Shown: positions 23,076 to 30,807, counted from the stretch's first letter. The stretch: 32,122 nt of DNA from Ruminococcus sp. (GCA_017464765.1 JAFTYK010000034.1:1-32122); one strand, 5' to 3'. Numbers and translations are program-made. The notes: generated by a model not told the origin, from the letters alone.

Positions 23076-24982
23076 GATTTCTTATTCTTCTTCCATACTG
23101 TGAAACCACAGAATGTGAGAATAATGATAGCGAAGAGAATTACGGCACCGATGTTCATAACAACATCTGAAAGACCTAACATAGCGCTTAAGTTGATAGC
23201 TTCTGCGATAGTCTTACCGTTAGCAAGAGGTAAGATAGCAAACAGAGCGAGTAAGATGCCTACTAAGCCTTCGCCTGCAATCATACCTGAACAGAAGAGA
23301 ACACCGTCGTTAACGATTCTTTCTTTTTCTTCCTTAGCTTTCTTGAGCTTGTCGAAGATAAGACGAATGATACCGCCAACCATAATACAAGCGTTGAGTT
23401 CGAATGGGAGATATACACCGATAGCGAATGGAAGAACAGGGATACCGATAAGCTCGATAACCACAGCGATGAATGCACCTGCGATAACAAGACCCCAAGG
23501 CATATCGCCGCCCATAATACCCTCAACAATAGTCTTCATAAGGTTAGCCTGTGGAGCGTTAAGACCTTCAGGACCGAAGCCGTAAGCTGCGTTTAAGAGG
23601 TAGAGTGTACCGCCAATAGCGAGTGCTGCTGCGCAAACACCGATTACTTCACCAATCTGCTGTTTCTTAGGTGTAGCACCTAAAATATAACCTGTTTTTA
23701 AGTCCTGTGAAGTGTCGCCTGCGATAGCACAAATAATACAGATGATAGCACCAATTGAAATAGCGCTTACCATACCTGTTGCATCGTTCTGACCTGTAAC
23801 AACTAAAACGAGTGTTGTGATAAGGAGTGTAGCAATAGCCATACCTGAAACAGGGTTGTTTGAACTACCTACTAAACCTACCATACGTGAAGAAACGGTT
23901 GCAAAGAAGAAACCGAATACTACGATGATTAAAGCACCAATGAGGTTAACTTTGATTGTAGGGATAAGCCAGATTGCAAGGGTTAATACAATGATAGCTG
24001 CGATAACAACAACGATGTTGATTTCTTTAGAAGTACGATCATTGCCACCCTTACCTGTACTCTTTAAACCCTTCATTGAGCCTACAAAAGCACTTCCGAT
24101 AGTAGGTAAAGACTTGATAAGTGAGATGATACCTGCAGCAGCAAGAGCGCCTGCACCGATGTACTTGATAAAGCTACCATGTACTGCACCTGCACCGCCC
24201 TCAGCGTAAGCTACAGCAGCATCGCCACCGCAAGTTACTAAAAGCGGAATGATAACGAGCCATGAAAGTACAGAGCCTGCGAACATATAAGATGAGATTC
24301 TAGGACCGCAGATGTAACCAACGCTCAAAAGTGCAGGATAAATCTGTGTGCTGACCTCAGTTTTAAAGCTGTCTAACTTTAATGTGAGAGTACCCTTAAC
24401 GGCAACAAGACCGTCGATGATGAACTTGAAAAGTGCGGCAAAGCCCATACCTGCGAATACAACGCCAGCGCCTGCACCGTTTTTCTCACCAGCTAAAAGA
24501 ACTTCTGCACAAGCTGTGCCTTCTGGATAAGGGAGAGTGCCGTGTTCTTTAACGATGAGAGCGTTTCTCAGCGGAATCATGAAGAATACACCAAGTAAAC
24601 CACCGATTAAAGCAATGAGTGTGATTTCTAAGATACTTGGGTTTTCAATGCCGTGCTTGCCTTCTTCTGCCCAGATGAAAAGAGCAGGAAGAGTGAAGAT
24701 AGCACCTGCTGCTAGTGACTCACCGGCAGAGCCGATAGTCTGAACGATGTTGCTCTCAAGTATAGAGTTTCTGCGCATAATAACGCGTATAACACCCATC
24801 GAAATAACAGCCGCAGGAATAGAAGCGGATACTGTAAGACCTACCTTAAGACCAAGGTAAGCGTTAGCTGCGCCGAATACAACTGAAAGAATGACGCCTA
24901 AGATTACAGAAACAACTGTAATTTCAGGAGTAATCTTGTCAGCCGGAACATACGGCTTAAAAGGTTTGTTTTTGTTGTCCAT
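23072..24982 (-). CDS. OPT-family oligopeptide transporter
   Basis: A 636-aa polytopic membrane protein of the oligopeptide transporter (OPT) family, with about 14-16 hydrophobic segments. Family stretches include AANAYLGLKVGLTVSASIPA near the N-terminus, NIVQTIGSAGESLAAGAIFT, and LPYPEGTACAEVL, the most recognisable OPT signature. It also has DTSQDLKTGYILGATPKKQQ. OPT proteins import peptides or metal-chelate complexes by proton coupling; the substrate is not readable. AAGGAG lies 6 nt before the ATG. It is cotranscribed with a PqqD-like gene and has its own extended -10 promoter. Confidence 0.94.
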   Translation of the reverse strand: MDNKNKPFKPYVPADKITPEITVVSVILGVILSVVFGAANAYLGLKVGLTVSASIPAAVISMGVIRVIMRRNSILESNIVQTIGSAGESLAAGAIFTLPALFIWAEEGKHGIENPSILEITLIALIGGLLGVFFMIPLRNALIVKEHGTLPYPEGTACAEVLLAGEKNGAGAGVVFAGMGFAALFKFIIDGLVAVKGTLTLKLDSFKTEVSTQIYPALLSVGYICGPRISSYMFAGSVLSWLVIIPLLVTCGGDAAVAYAEGGAGAVHGSFIKYIGAGALAAAGIISLIKSLPTIGSAFVGSMKGLKSTGKGGNDRTSKEINIVVVIAAIIVLTLAIWLIPTIKVNLIGALIIVVFGFFFATVSSRMVGLVGSSNNPVSGMAIATLLITTLVLVVTGQNDATGMVSAISIGAIICIICAIAGDTSQDLKTGYILGATPKKQQIGEVIGVCAAALAIGGTLYLLNAAYGFGPEGLNAPQANLMKTIVEGIMGGDMPWGLVIAGAFIAVVIELIGIPVLPFAIGVYLPFELNACIMVGGIIRLIFDKLKKAKEEKERIVNDGVLFCSGMIAGEGLVGILLALFAILPLANGKTIAEAINLSAMLGLSDVVMNIGAVILFAIIILTFCGFTVWKKNKKS

Positions 24983-25043
24983 AATTTCTCCTTACTGACA
25001 CTCAGACCCCTCAAAAAGTCTTCGTGACAAATTTATTCGACTA

Positions 25044-25072
25044 ATTATACCATATTTATATACAAAAAACAA
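25044..25072 (-). promoter_or_regulatory. Promoter of the OPT-PqqD operon
   Basis: Minus strand -35 TTGTTT (25067-25072), a 17-bp spacer and -10 TATAAT (25044-25049), preceded by TGG (extended -10). It leaves a leader of about 55 nt. Confidence 0.6.
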
Positions 25073-25079
25073 TAGACAA

Positions 25080-26516
25080 TTACTGCATTTTTGCTAAAAG
25101 TTTCACAATAGTGTCAAATACTGCCTGAGTAGATTTAATGCTCAAACGCTCGTTAACGGTATGAGCATCGAATATGTTAGGGCCGATAGCAATACAGTCG
25201 AAGTCTTCAATCTGTGACGCAAATACACCACACTCAAGACCTGCATGAATTGCTTCAACTCTAGGTTTTTTACCGAAATCTTCACAATATAATTCTTTAT
25301 ACATATCACGCATTGCTGAATCTTCTCTATATTCCCACGGCGGATAGTGACCGAAAGTTTTAATCTCAAAATTGTACTTCTTGAAAAATTCTACCATCTC
25401 GTCTTCAAGTTTCAAAAGTCCAGCTTTTTTATTGCTTCTCAAAGCATAATGTAGAACTAGTTCGTCATCGTCTGTGTAAAGCACGCCGAGATTGAGCGAA
25501 GTTTCAACGAGGTTTTCGATGTTTTCGCTCATTTTGATTACTCCGTTTGGAGTAGTTGCTAAGATTTCCGTGATGCAGGTTGTAAGCTCTTCGCCAAAAG
25601 TTTCGCATTCGCAGTTTTTCTCGATTTTTACTTCGAATACCAAACCTTTTTCTGCATCGGTAAATTCAGCCTTAATATCATTTAATACTGAAGTGATAAC
25701 TTCTTCGTATTCACCGCTTACACATAATTCAACTTCACAGCGGTTGGTGATAGCGTTTGGCTTATCGCCACCGTTTATGCTTATTATTTCAAAGTCGAGT
25801 TCGTGTGCGAGGACAGAGAGAGCTTTTCCAATAATCTTGTTAGCATTCAACTTGCCAGAGTTTATCTCGATACCCGAGTGACCACCACGCAGACCTTTTA
25901 GTGTGAGGTTGACTTTATCGCCCGTTTTAGAAATTCGTTCGTGCTTTTTAGTAGCCTTGAAATCTGAACCACCTGCACACGAGACGGTGATACAGTCCTC
26001 TTCTTCGGAGTCGATGTTAACCATACGCTTGCCTTTAAGGATACTCATATCGAGAGCTTTTGCTCCGTACATTCCTGTTTCTTCATCTGTAGTGAATATC
26101 GCTTCAATCGGTGGGTGAGCGATAGTGTCACTTTCCAGTATTGCAAGCACCATTGAAACAGCGATGCCGTTGTCAGCACCGAGGGTGGTGTTTTTCGCTT
26201 TAACAAAATCACCATCGACATAAATATCGAGTCCTTCTTTTAAGAAGTCGATAGTGCTTTCTTCAGTCTTTTGACACACCATATCAAGATGTCCCTGCAA
26301 AATAACAGGTTGAGCATCTTCGTAACCTTTACTGCCGTCTTTGAAAATAACTACGTTTCTGAGTTCATCTGTGTAATATCTGAGATTATGCTTTTTTGCA
26401 AAATCAATGCAGTACTGTGAGATAGCCTCCATGTCGCCCGAGCCTCGGTGAATAGCGCTTATTTCTTCAAAAAAATGGAAAACTCTCTCAGGAGTTAAGT
26501 TTTCAAGCTTTGACAT
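25080..26516 (-). CDS. pepD: Aminoacyl-histidine dipeptidase (beta-alanyl-histidine dipeptidase)
   Basis: A 478-aa cytosolic M20-family metallopeptidase that cuts dipeptides such as Xaa-His (carnosine-like). Metal and catalytic residues are visible: His76 and Asp78 in LQGHLDMV, Asp115 in TLGADNGIA, Glu145 and Glu146 in TTDEETGMYG. The C-terminal ligand region includes EAIHAGLECGVF and FDAHTVNERLSI. GGAGG before the ATG at 26516 decides the start; the frame is open further upstream but covers the promoter and leader. The neighbouring OPT transporter is a natural partner (peptide uptake then cleavage), although it has a separate promoter. Confidence 0.95.
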   Translation of the reverse strand: MSKLENLTPERVFHFFEEISAIHRGSGDMEAISQYCIDFAKKHNLRYYTDELRNVVIFKDGSKGYEDAQPVILQGHLDMVCQKTEESTIDFLKEGLDIYVDGDFVKAKNTTLGADNGIAVSMVLAILESDTIAHPPIEAIFTTDEETGMYGAKALDMSILKGKRMVNIDSEEEDCITVSCAGGSDFKATKKHERISKTGDKVNLTLKGLRGGHSGIEINSGKLNANKIIGKALSVLAHELDFEIISINGGDKPNAITNRCEVELCVSGEYEEVITSVLNDIKAEFTDAEKGLVFEVKIEKNCECETFGEELTTCITEILATTPNGVIKMSENIENLVETSLNLGVLYTDDDELVLHYALRSNKKAGLLKLEDEMVEFFKKYNFEIKTFGHYPPWEYREDSAMRDMYKELYCEDFGKKPRVEAIHAGLECGVFASQIEDFDCIAIGPNIFDAHTVNERLSIKSTQAVFDTIVKLLAKMQ

Positions 26517-26537
26517 AATTGTCCTCCAAATAAAATA

Positions 26538-26563
26538 GGGAACAAGCCCCAAGGCTTGCTCCC
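26538..26563 (-). other. Hairpin in the pepD 5' leader
   Basis: GGGAACAAGCC (26538-26548) and GGCTTGCTCCC (26553-26563) form an 11-bp stem with one G-T pair and a 4-nt loop. On the minus strand it starts a few bases after the predicted pepD start site and is followed by TATTTTATTT and then the ribosome site. It may stabilise the 5' end, stop read-through from the upstream gene, or act as an attenuator. Confidence 0.6.
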
Positions 26564-26577
26564 CAGAATCTATAAAA

Positions 26578-26606
26578 ATTATATCAATTACTAAGTACTG
26601 TGTCAA
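26578..26606 (-). promoter_or_regulatory. Consensus sigma-A promoter of pepD
   Basis: Minus strand -35 TTGACA (26601-26606), a 17-bp spacer and -10 TATAAT (26578-26583): a perfect consensus with ideal spacing, expected to be strong. Confidence 0.88.
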
Positions 26607-26641
26607 ATGGAAAATGGTTTAATAAGTAGAGTTTGCGTCGA

Positions 26642-27181
26642 CTATTTAGAACAGTAGTTTTTATATTGCTTCTTAAGAAAAATTAATCCGTAAAGATTAT
26701 AAATTGTAAAAATAGCACTGACAGTCGTTATCAATATTGAGATAATATCGATGATTGGATTGAGTCCGTGTAAATACATTTGCAAGAATGTACATGTAAG
26801 CGAGAAAATACAAAAGCATAAAGGTATTAAGAATTTTTGATAAACAACGTGTTGAAGATATATATTTCTCCATTCAAGCTTTTCTTTTAGATTTATTGAG
26901 TTAGTTATTCTGAAAATATTAGCTAACCCCCAACCGTCAAGGCTTGCGGATATTCTATTTGCACCTTTTTCTTTTAACGATTGCTCAGTAGTAGCCATTC
27001 CGCGTTCTCGAACAAATGTGTATGTAGTGAAATACTGAACATCTCTCGGTTTGGATTTTACAAAATGAAAGGTGCGAAAATGAGAAACTTTATCCAGCCT
27101 AAATCCATTTTGTTCCATTTTAGATAATTCGTTGTCTAATTCATCTAATTTCCAGATAGGATAGAAATATCGCTTTTTCAT
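26642..27181 (-). CDS. DUF2812-like membrane protein
   Basis: A 179-aa protein. The N-terminal part (1-90) resembles DUF2812: WKLDELDNELSKMEQNGFRL, then a run of aromatic residues (HFRTFHFVKSKPRDVQYFTT). Two membrane segments follow at about 112-135 and 142-168, and a basic tail ends it. In Firmicutes such proteins are often next to a PadR-type regulator, but none is here. Function unknown. It is last of three genes read the same way; the gap from the previous gene is 63 nt, with GGTGGTGAG ahead of the ATG. Confidence 0.6.
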   Translation of the reverse strand: MKKRYFYPIWKLDELDNELSKMEQNGFRLDKVSHFRTFHFVKSKPRDVQYFTTYTFVRERGMATTEQSLKEKGANRISASLDGWGLANIFRITNSINLKEKLEWRNIYLQHVVYQKFLIPLCFCIFSLTCTFLQMYLHGLNPIIDIISILITTVSAIFTIYNLYGLIFLKKQYKNYCSK

Positions 27182-27244
27182 TATCTCACCACCAATTTTA
27201 TTATAGTATCTCTCAGTTTTATTTGAAGAAAATTCCTGAGTTGC

Positions 27245-27775
27245 TCAAGGTTTTCTGGTCGGTAAGTTGTTACCGTCGTTTAATCGTTTGTATTCATCGT
27301 TTACCTTCTTGAAGAAATCAGCATAGTTTACATTTGTTGTTTCAACCGAAAACTTCTTTTTGTCGGTATAAAAATACACAACGCGATAAATATTGTACTT
27401 AGTACTACGCTTTTTGATTATAAAGCTTTGAATTTCAGAGTAGCTGAATGTTCTTTTGAATCCCAAAAAATTACGTACAATAATCTTGTCGTCAGAAAAC
27501 TTTATAGTTTGATTTAAGAAGTATATGTTGTAGACCGTTCCTACGATTGCCATAATTGAAAATACACACAACGTATTGAGTGATTCTTTTTTTATCGTTG
27601 AAATAAGTAAAAGAGTTGAACTCAAAATCGTGAATATTTCAATCATAATAAAGTTTTTTGTTCGATAAACAAGAGACTTGTTTCCTTTTCTTGTAGCAAA
27701 GAGTATCAAATTTATAATAACAAAAATAAACGCTAAAGCAGTAATAATATAAAAGAGAAAGTGAAATTTAGACAT
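27245..27775 (-). CDS. Membrane protein with PH-like C-terminal domain, function unknown
   Basis: A 176-aa protein from the ATG at 27775; an in-frame GTG 9 nt upstream would overlap the ribosome site. It has three or four hydrophobic segments (about 5-27, 42-60, 67-88). The C-terminal half (about 90-160) has a strand pattern like a bacterial PH domain (KFSDDKIIVRNFLGFKRTFS, then YFYTDKKKFSVETT). I cannot assign a function. The start overlaps the end of the upstream SF0329-like gene by 8 nt, so the two are translated together. Confidence 0.6.
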   Translation of the reverse strand: MSKFHFLFYIITALAFIFVIINLILFATRKGNKSLVYRTKNFIMIEIFTILSSTLLLISTIKKESLNTLCVFSIMAIVGTVYNIYFLNQTIKFSDDKIIVRNFLGFKRTFSYSEIQSFIIKKRSTKYNIYRVVYFYTDKKKFSVETTNVNYADFFKKVNDEYKRLNDGNNLPTRKP

Positions 27776-28277
27776 ATTCAGCACCTAATCTTAATTTAAA
27801 TAAATCTTGAAGCCATTTTGGTTGGAGTTCAAGTTGTTCTTTTAGATTCGATAAAGTTCTTTTACCTACTCTTCTGTCCAAGATAGCAAACATTTTTACT
27901 ATCGGATTTTCAGAGTATACACTTTTTCGAATATCCTGATTGCGATATTCAGCGAGAGCATCGCAAAATTCATTATCAGTATATTCTCTTCTTTCTGATA
28001 TCGGTGTTTTTTCTAGAATCTCCCAGAAATCCGTCCAGTATTCTGTTTTTCCAAATGGTTCGTTGTTTTCTTTGTAACCACTTTCGATAAAGTATGTATT
28101 TACTGTTTCTAAAGAAAATCGTTTGAAAAGTCTTTTGTCAATGTATATTTCAAAAACTTTCCAACCGTCCATTCCTTTGTAAGTTGTGCAGTCGTAACGA
28201 ATTCGATTTTTAAGTGAATCAGCAATCATTTCTTGTTCAAGGTATTTACGCATACCGCTCCAAGAGCCTAAAATCAT
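27768..28277 (-). CDS. SF0329-like protein, function unknown
   Basis: A 169-aa soluble protein. The N-terminus MILGSWSGMRKYLEQEMIAD, then IRYDCTTYKGMDGWKVFEIY, looks like the SF0329 family (W-x-x-xRKxLE then a domain with RYxxTxY). The rest is charged, with GKTEYWTDFWEILEK and a Lys/Leu-rich end. No catalytic motif is visible. The ATG at 28277 has AAGGTGG at 8 nt and is preferred over the GTG 12 nt upstream. It is first of a three-gene unit ahead of the tRNA-Ser pair. Family identity is from memory and should be treated as tentative. Confidence 0.5.
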   Translation of the reverse strand: MILGSWSGMRKYLEQEMIADSLKNRIRYDCTTYKGMDGWKVFEIYIDKRLFKRFSLETVNTYFIESGYKENNEPFGKTEYWTDFWEILEKTPISERREYTDNEFCDALAEYRNQDIRKSVYSENPIVKMFAILDRRVGKRTLSNLKEQLELQPKWLQDLFKLRLGAEYV

Positions 28278-28297
28278 AGTAGTCACCACCTTAATTA

Positions 28298-28326
28298 ATT
28301 ATATAAGAAGTTATACTAAAAGTAAA
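28298..28326 (-). promoter_or_regulatory. Promoter of the three-gene unknown unit
   Basis: Minus strand -35 TTTACT (28321-28326), a 17-bp spacer and -10 TATAAT (28298-28303), about 20 nt before the first ATG. Confidence 0.55.
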
Positions 28327-28356
28327 GGTTGCGGTCGCGCTCAATGCCCGCACCTT

Positions 28357-28373
28357 CGGTGCGAGAGTTCGAA
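28357..28373 (+). repeat. Fragment identical to part of the adjacent tRNA-Ser, in inverted orientation
   Basis: The 17 bases CGGTGCGAGAGTTCGAA match exactly the variable-arm and T-arm part of the tRNA-Ser(GCT) gene, whose copy is at 28446-28462 on the other strand. It is flanked by CGCACC-TTC-GGTGCG (28349-28363), a small hairpin like a tRNA-Ser variable arm, but the T stem is not completed. It looks like a decayed tRNA-Ser end. Confidence 0.6.
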
Positions 28374-28391
28374 AGCGCAAACCCAGATAAT

Positions 28392-28427
28392 GAAAAGAAG
28401 CACACCGTAAATGGTGTGCTTCTTTTC
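28392..28427 (-). terminator. Terminator of the tRNA-Ser operon
   Basis: GAAAAGAAGCACACC (28392-28406) and GGTGTGCTTCTTTTC (28413-28427) form a perfect 15-bp stem with a 6-nt loop, directly after tRNA-Ser(GCT) on the minus strand. U-rich bases are in the stem end. Confidence 0.85.
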
Positions 28428-28428
28428 A

Positions 28429-28519
28429 TGGCGGAGGACAAGAGATTCGAACTCTCGCACCGGTTTCCCGGCCTACTCCCTTAGCAGGGGAGCCTCTTTG
28501 GCCACTTGAGTAATCCTCC
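28429..28519 (-). tRNA. tRNA-Ser(GCT)
   Basis: Class II tRNA with a long variable arm. Acceptor stem GGAGGAT/GTCCTCC, discriminator G and encoded CCA. Anticodon stem CTCCC/GGGAG with loop CTGCTAA, so anticodon GCT reads AGC/AGU serine codons. T-loop TTCGAAT. Confidence 0.95.
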
Positions 28520-28558
28520 GTATGCCAAAGTACCTATAATTATAAAATTATAAAAAAA

Positions 28559-28647
28559 TGGCGGAGAGGAAGGGATTCGAACCCTTGGTCCCTCGCGGGA
28601 TCACTAGTTTTCAAGACTAGCTCCTTAAACCACTCGGACACCTCTCC
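28559..28647 (-). tRNA. tRNA-Ser(TGA)
   Basis: Class II tRNA with a long variable arm (GATCCCGCGAGGGACC). Acceptor GGAGAGG/CCTCTCC, encoded CCA. Anticodon stem CTAGT/ACTAG with loop CTTGAAA, anticodon TGA, reading UCA and related serine codons. Transcribed before tRNA-Ser(GCT). Confidence 0.95.
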
Positions 28648-28663
28648 GTAACTTGCAAAGCAA

Positions 28664-28692
28664 ATTTTAGCACAACAAGTTTTGCTTGTCAA
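28664..28692 (-). promoter_or_regulatory. Promoter of the tRNA-Ser operon
   Basis: Minus strand -35 TTGACA (28687-28692), a 17-bp spacer and -10 TAAAAT (28664-28669), just ahead of tRNA-Ser(TGA). Confidence 0.78.
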
Positions 28693-28713
28693 GTGCTTTT
28701 TTATTTAAATTTT

Positions 28714-28761
28714 GGAAATATTATTTCCATCGTTGACGATGCTTTTATAATTTGTTATCAT
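28714..28761 (+). promoter_or_regulatory. Promoter with upstream palindrome for the metal permease-like gene
   Basis: -35 TTGACG (28733-28738), a 17-bp spacer and -10 TATCAT (28756-28761). Directly upstream, GGAAAT-ATT-ATTTCC (28714-28728) is a perfect 6-3-6 inverted repeat that could be a regulator site, for instance of a metal-sensing repressor. Confidence 0.5.
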
Positions 28762-28797
28762 ATCAAGCATAAAATGTGATTTTTTCTGAGGTAAAAT

Positions 28798-29655
28798 ATG
28801 ATTGATATAATTTTGGAGACCCTAATCGATGCGCTAAAAATGACACCTATACTTTTTCTTGCGTATCTTTTGATGGAGTTTTTGGAACTCAAAGCAGGGG
28901 AGAAGCTCAACAAAACTGTAGCTAAAGTTGGCTATGCCGGACCGCTCATCGGTTCGCTTATTGGTGCGATTCCTCAATGTGGATTTTCGGGTGCCGTCGC
29001 AGGATTTTTCACTGCAAGAATCGTTACGCTCGGCACGATGATAGCGGTTTTTCTTTCGACATCAGACGAAATGCTTCCTATTTTGCTCTCGAGTGACGTT
29101 GAGGGGAGAGTGATTTTAAAAATTTTGCTTTTTAAAATCGTCGGAGCTGCATTTTTTGGATTTATTATTGATATAGCTTTAAGACTTCTAAAAAAGAATC
29201 GAGCAGCATCAAGTGAACATATCCACGATTTCTGTGAGCAGGAACATTGTGATTGTCACGAGAATATTTTCCTTTCCGCGCTAAAACATACGCTGAAAGT
29301 TTTAGCTCTTATCATAATCGTTTCGTTCTTACTTAACTGTATTTTCGAATATTTCGGAAATGATTTTCTAAGTAATATTTTCGGTTCAACACCTGTTGTT
29401 TCTGAAATTATCGCTGGTATTGTTGGTCTTATCCCTAACTGCTCGGTTTCTGTTCTTATCACTAACCTCTTTGTCGAAGGGGTTATTACAGAAGGTGCGA
29501 TGCTTTCGGGCTTGATGACTAATGCTGGTGTTGGCTTGCTTGTTTTATTCAGACTAAACAAAAATGTGAAAGAGAATGTTTTTATCACGGGATTACTTTT
29601 TGTTTGCGGTGTTGTGCTTGGTGTTCTCGGTTCTATGCTTTGGAATGTTTTCTGA
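28798..29655 (+). CDS. Permease of the putative manganese/arsenic-efflux-like family
   Basis: A 285-aa membrane protein with about eight to ten segments in two halves. Each half has the motif G-x-I-P-x-C-x-x-S: GAIPQCGFS (56-64) and GLIPNCSVS (210-218). Each is followed by a similar helix, evidence of an internal duplication. The central loop (139-156) is rich in His and Cys (HIHDFCEQEHCDCHE), a probable metal-binding site. From memory this matches proteins annotated as putative manganese transporter or arsenic efflux protein; no experimental basis is known to me. It is monocistronic, GAGG before the ATG, with a strong terminator after it. Confidence 0.72.
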   Translation: MIDIILETLIDALKMTPILFLAYLLMEFLELKAGEKLNKTVAKVGYAGPLIGSLIGAIPQCGFSGAVAGFFTARIVTLGTMIAVFLSTSDEMLPILLSSDVEGRVILKILLFKIVGAAFFGFIIDIALRLLKKNRAASSEHIHDFCEQEHCDCHENIFLSALKHTLKVLALIIIVSFLLNCIFEYFGNDFLSNIFGSTPVVSEIIAGIVGLIPNCSVSVLITNLFVEGVITEGAMLSGLMTNAGVGLLVLFRLNKNVKENVFITGLLFVCGVVLGVLGSMLWNVF

Positions 29656-29660
29656 TTACA

Positions 29661-29688
29661 AGTCCCTCTTTTTTGAGGGACTTTTTTT
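29661..29688 (+). terminator. Terminator of the permease gene
   Basis: AGTCCCTC (29661-29668) pairs with GAGGGACT (29675-29682) around a 6-nt loop and is followed by a run of T: a classic intrinsic terminator. Confidence 0.95.
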
Positions 29689-29691
29689 CTC

Positions 29692-29720
29692 TTTACTTTT
29701 ACGGTTTTATGTGTTAAAAT
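29692..29720 (+). promoter_or_regulatory. Promoter of the yerC-methyltransferase-hslO unit
   Basis: -35-like TTTACT (29692-29697), a 17-bp spacer and -10 TAAAAT (29715-29720) with TGT directly before it (extended -10). Confidence 0.5.
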
Positions 29721-29755
29721 TTTAGTGCATTAAATTATGAAACAGGAGAGTTAAA

Positions 29756-30052
29756 ATGCCTAAAAAACTCAACGATGAATTCACAGATCTTCTTTTTGAC
29801 GCTATTGCTACTCTGAAAACAAGGGAAGAGTGTGCTATGTTCTTCAAAGACCTTTGTACTATCCCTGAGGTTAAGTCAATGTCGCAGCGTTTTGTTGTCG
29901 CAAAGATGCTAAAAGATAATATGGTTTATAGCGAAATTGTTGCCAAAACAGGCGCTTCGACCGCTACCATCAGCCGTGTTAACCGTTCATTGAATTATGA
30001 GAACAGTGGTGGCTATGATTTAGTTTTTGAAAGACTGGAAGATAACGACTGA
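29756..30052 (+). CDS. yerC: YerC/YecD family TrpR-like DNA-binding protein
   Basis: A 98-aa cytosolic protein of the TrpR-like YerC family. It is all-helical, with a helix-turn-helix near residues 58-83 (YSEIVAKTGASTATISRVNR) and the family N-terminal pattern LLFDAIATLKTREECAMFFKDLCT, then EVKSMSQRFVVAKML. It lacks a recognised effector-binding signature, so the effector is unknown. CAGGAGAG precedes the ATG. Its stop overlaps the methyltransferase start by 1 nt (TGATG), so they form one unit. Confidence 0.92.
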   Translation: MPKKLNDEFTDLLFDAIATLKTREECAMFFKDLCTIPEVKSMSQRFVVAKMLKDNMVYSEIVAKTGASTATISRVNRSLNYENSGGYDLVFERLEDND

Positions 30053-30807
30053 TGAGCTATTCTGCACCTGCAGGGTATAATTCTTTTTCGGAATATTATG
30101 ATACCCTTATGCAAAATGTAGGCTATAAAGCCAGATGCGAGTATATAATGAAAGCTTTCGAAAGGCTTAACCACGATATGGGGTTGAGCCTTGATTTAGC
30201 ATGTGGCACAGGATCGCTCACTGTTGAACTAAAGAAAAACGGTGTCGATGTATATGGTATTGATGCATCGTATGATATGCTTTCTCACGCTAGAGAAAAG
30301 GCTGAAGAAAACGGTCTTGATATTTTATTTTTATGTCAGAAAATGCAGTCTATAGACCTTTACGGTACGATAGATACCTGCGTGTGTACACTGGATAGTA
30401 TCAATCATCTGGTGAAGACAAGCGATGTTCAAAAGACATTCGATAGAGTTTCGCTCTTTATGAATAAGGGTGGTTATTTTCTTTTTGATGCTAACACTAT
30501 ATATAAGCACAGAGAAGTGTTAGCTGATAACACTTTTGTTTACGATACGGACGATGTTTTCTGTGTATGGCAAAATTCCTTGAAAGAAAATAACGTTGTA
30601 GAAATTGAACTCGACTTTTTTGAGCGCGAGGGTAATGTTTACTACAGAACTGATGAAAAGTTCTCTGAGCGTGCGTATAGCGATGAAGAGCTTACTTCTA
30701 TGCTCGAAAAAGCAGGCTTTGAGGTTGTAGAGCGATTTTCTGATATGACCTTTGAAACTCCAAAGGTCGATGATCAACGTGTGGTATATATTGCGCGCAA
30801 AAAGTAA
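30052..30807 (+). CDS. Class I SAM-dependent methyltransferase
   Basis: A 251-aa cytosolic enzyme. Motif I DLACGTGSL (48-56) and the acidic residue Asp71 after VYGID mark the SAM site; the post-motif DTCVCTLDSINHL is the usual motif II position. The C-terminal part (about 170-245) is a beta-rich domain with DFFEREGNVYYRTDE. The substrate is unknown; small molecules or sugars are likely by fold. It is coupled to yerC by a 1-nt overlap and followed after 36 nt by hslO. Confidence 0.9.
   Translation: MSYSAPAGYNSFSEYYDTLMQNVGYKARCEYIMKAFERLNHDMGLSLDLACGTGSLTVELKKNGVDVYGIDASYDMLSHAREKAEENGLDILFLCQKMQSIDLYGTIDTCVCTLDSINHLVKTSDVQKTFDRVSLFMNKGGYFLFDANTIYKHREVLADNTFVYDTDDVFCVWQNSLKENNVVEIELDFFEREGNVYYRTDEKFSERAYSDEELTSMLEKAGFEVVERFSDMTFETPKVDDQRVVYIARKK

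Noticed and set aside
23022-24743. Long plus-strand frames opposite the OPT transporter, up to 187 codons
   Set aside because: They lack ribosome sites and family features; they are shadows of the real gene.
28762-28797. Manganese (yybP-ykoY) riboswitch before the metal permease
   Set aside because: The predicted leader is only about 30 nt, too short for the aptamer.
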